A stretch of 7,587 nucleotides of DNA from Halanaerobiales bacterium (lineage in GTDB: Bacteria; Bacillota; Halanaerobiia; Halanaerobiales; M55B127). Each line of letters starts with the position of its first letter. Positions within the stretch are counted from its first letter, which is position 1. This document shows, in pieces, positions 6,962 to 7,587 of this stretch. Made by a program: the position numbers and the translations under genes. The notes under the pieces are model-generated. The model was not told where the DNA came from. It did no database searches and saw only the letters and a list, made by a program, of their open reading frames with translations. The DNA is taken from NCBI GenBank assembly GCA_021736965.1, contig JAIPEV010000079.1:1-7587 (forward strand), read 5' to 3'.

Positions 6962-7172
6962 TTTATTTGCTTTTAATTCGAATTTGTATATAAACTTATA
7001 ACTTAAATAATAGTTTGTTTTTTTCTATAATTAATCTAAAAATAATTAATCCCCAATTATTCATAACCAAAGCTTTAAAGAAATATTATCCCTGCTATGT
7101 TAGCAAAGTTAACTAATAAGGTATTTCACCTAATGGGTGAAAAAAATAACTAAAATTATTTCTTAATAAATA

Positions 7173-7201
7173 TAGAAAAAGGAGCCCTCATCCTTTATAA
7201 T
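7173..7201 (+). promoter_or_regulatory. Likely internal promoter of the transposase gene
   Basis: A consensus -10 TATAAT (7196-7201) is preceded by a weak -35 TAGAAA (7173-7178) with a 17-nt spacer. Transcription would start near 7208, so the native mRNA has a leader of about 30 nt and lacks the left arm of the hairpin at 7179-7189. Confidence 0.5.
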
Positions 7202-7238
7202 AATAGTATCACAACCAAAATACAAAGGGGGGCTCCTT
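7179..7238 (+). promoter_or_regulatory. Inverted repeat sequestering the transposase ribosome binding site
   Basis: AAGGAGCCCTC (7179-7189) pairs with GGGGGCTCCTT (7228-7238): nine perfect pairs, one G-U wobble and one further C-G. The right arm covers most of the Shine-Dalgarno block GGGGGG (7227-7232) and ends at the base just before the GTG start. In RNA entering from outside the element the stem would block translation initiation. Confidence 0.6.
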
Positions 7239-7587
7239 GTGGTTACTATATCTGAAAAAAGAATGAATTTCAACTCAAATTTAAAATTAAATTTTGATGG
7301 TGGCAATTTAACATCAGACTCAGGACTATTACTTTACAAAGAATTTGATAATGAAATTGGCTTTAGTCAAGTAATTAAAGAAAGTTTATCTTTTGATGAT
7401 AATATCGACCATAGAATACACAAAAACGAAGATGTGATCTTACAAAGGATCTATCAAAATGCCGCTGGTTACCATGCTGATAGTGATGCAAATGATCTAA
7501 GATATGATAATATATTCCAGACTGTATTAAATAAAGATATTTTAGCTTCACAATCTACTATTTCAAGAGTAAATACCAAATCAAATA
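7239..7587 (+). CDS. IS1380-family transposase, N-terminal part (runs off right edge)
   Basis: The first 116 residues of a DDE transposase are present. Family hallmarks seen are FDGGNLTSDSGLLLYKEFD (about 20-38), QRIYQNAAGYHADSDANDLRYDN (about 72-94) and LASQSTISR (about 103-111), which match the conserved N-terminal region of IS1380 transposases. Full-length members are typically about 400-500 residues; the catalytic acidic residues lie mostly beyond the window, so integrity cannot be judged, but no stop or frameshift is seen here. The GTG at 7239 has GGGGGG 6 nt upstream and is preferred over ATG at 7263, which would remove eight residues and has no ribosome binding site. Its codons are as A/T-rich as the neighbours', suggesting a long-resident or similar-host element. 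Translation is probably controlled by the stem at 7179-7238. Confidence 0.9.
   Translation, partial: MVTISEKRMNFNSNLKLNFDGGNLTSDSGLLLYKEFDNEIGFSQVIKESLSFDDNIDHRIHKNEDVILQRIYQNAAGYHADSDANDLRYDNIFQTVLNKDILASQSTISRVNTKSN

Larger units (their letters stand above)
7129..7587 (+). mobile_element. IS1380-family insertion sequence, left part only
   Basis: The transposase start identifies the family. The proposed left boundary is CC at 7129, because IS1380 elements such as ISEcp1 begin with CCT, and here CCTAATGGGTGAAA lies 110 nt before the transposase start. The right end is beyond the window, so neither the terminal repeat nor the target duplication can be confirmed. The element lies in the intergenic region upstream of the lipoprotein gene and breaks no visible gene. 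The boundary is uncertain; the family call is firmer. Confidence 0.6.

Noticed and set aside
6962..7128. Small gene or promoter between the lipoprotein gene and the insertion sequence
   Set aside because: Only short A/T dyads (for example AATAATT...AATTATT near 7029-7050) are present; no start with ribosome binding site and no convincing hexamer pair was found.

Overview
The window is very A+T-rich and gene-sparse. It has strong GGAGG-type ribosome binding sites, several TTG/GTG starts, a lipobox lipoprotein and an AbrB-type regulator, all of which point to a low-GC Firmicute. The combination of a PAS/GAF multisensor, an AbrB with a CxxC...CxxC tail and a GLUG lipoprotein fits Halanaerobiales-like anaerobes best. 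That placement is an inference from protein style, not from a marker gene.

Layout: five genes lie on the minus strand, and the right edge carries an insertion sequence on the plus strand. From left to right: (1) the N-terminal 824 residues of a large membrane-anchored sensor protein (1-2473), whose output domain lies beyond the left edge; (2) 53 nt upstream of it, a DjlA-like co-chaperone with a glycine-rich membrane segment, a TerB-like domain and a C-terminal J domain (2527-3279), probably cotranscribed with the sensor; (3) about 800 nt without a gene but with three dyad symmetries, including a perfect 23-nt palindrome; (4) a small AbrB/SpoVT-fold regulator with a putative zinc-binding tail, a recognisable promoter, a possible operator and a clear terminator; (5) an unrecognised signal-peptide membrane protein (4470-5387); (6) a 310-nt spacer with a long-loop hairpin; (7) a secreted lipoprotein with a divergent InlB-type repeat domain followed by GLUG repeats (5698-6948); (8) the left end and first 116 codons of an IS1380-family transposase (7239 to the right edge).

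The encoded functions are mostly envelope-facing: a membrane sensor, a membrane-tethered J-protein, a membrane protein with an exported domain and a surface lipoprotein, plus a transition-state-type regulator. Nothing here proves that they form one pathway. The most distinctive DNA-level signal is at the IS left end. A stem would bury the transposase ribosome binding site in read-through RNA, while the likely internal promoter lies so that its own transcript lacks the left arm. This looks like protection against transcription entering from outside. I found no tRNA, rRNA, CRISPR array, known riboswitch or defence system.
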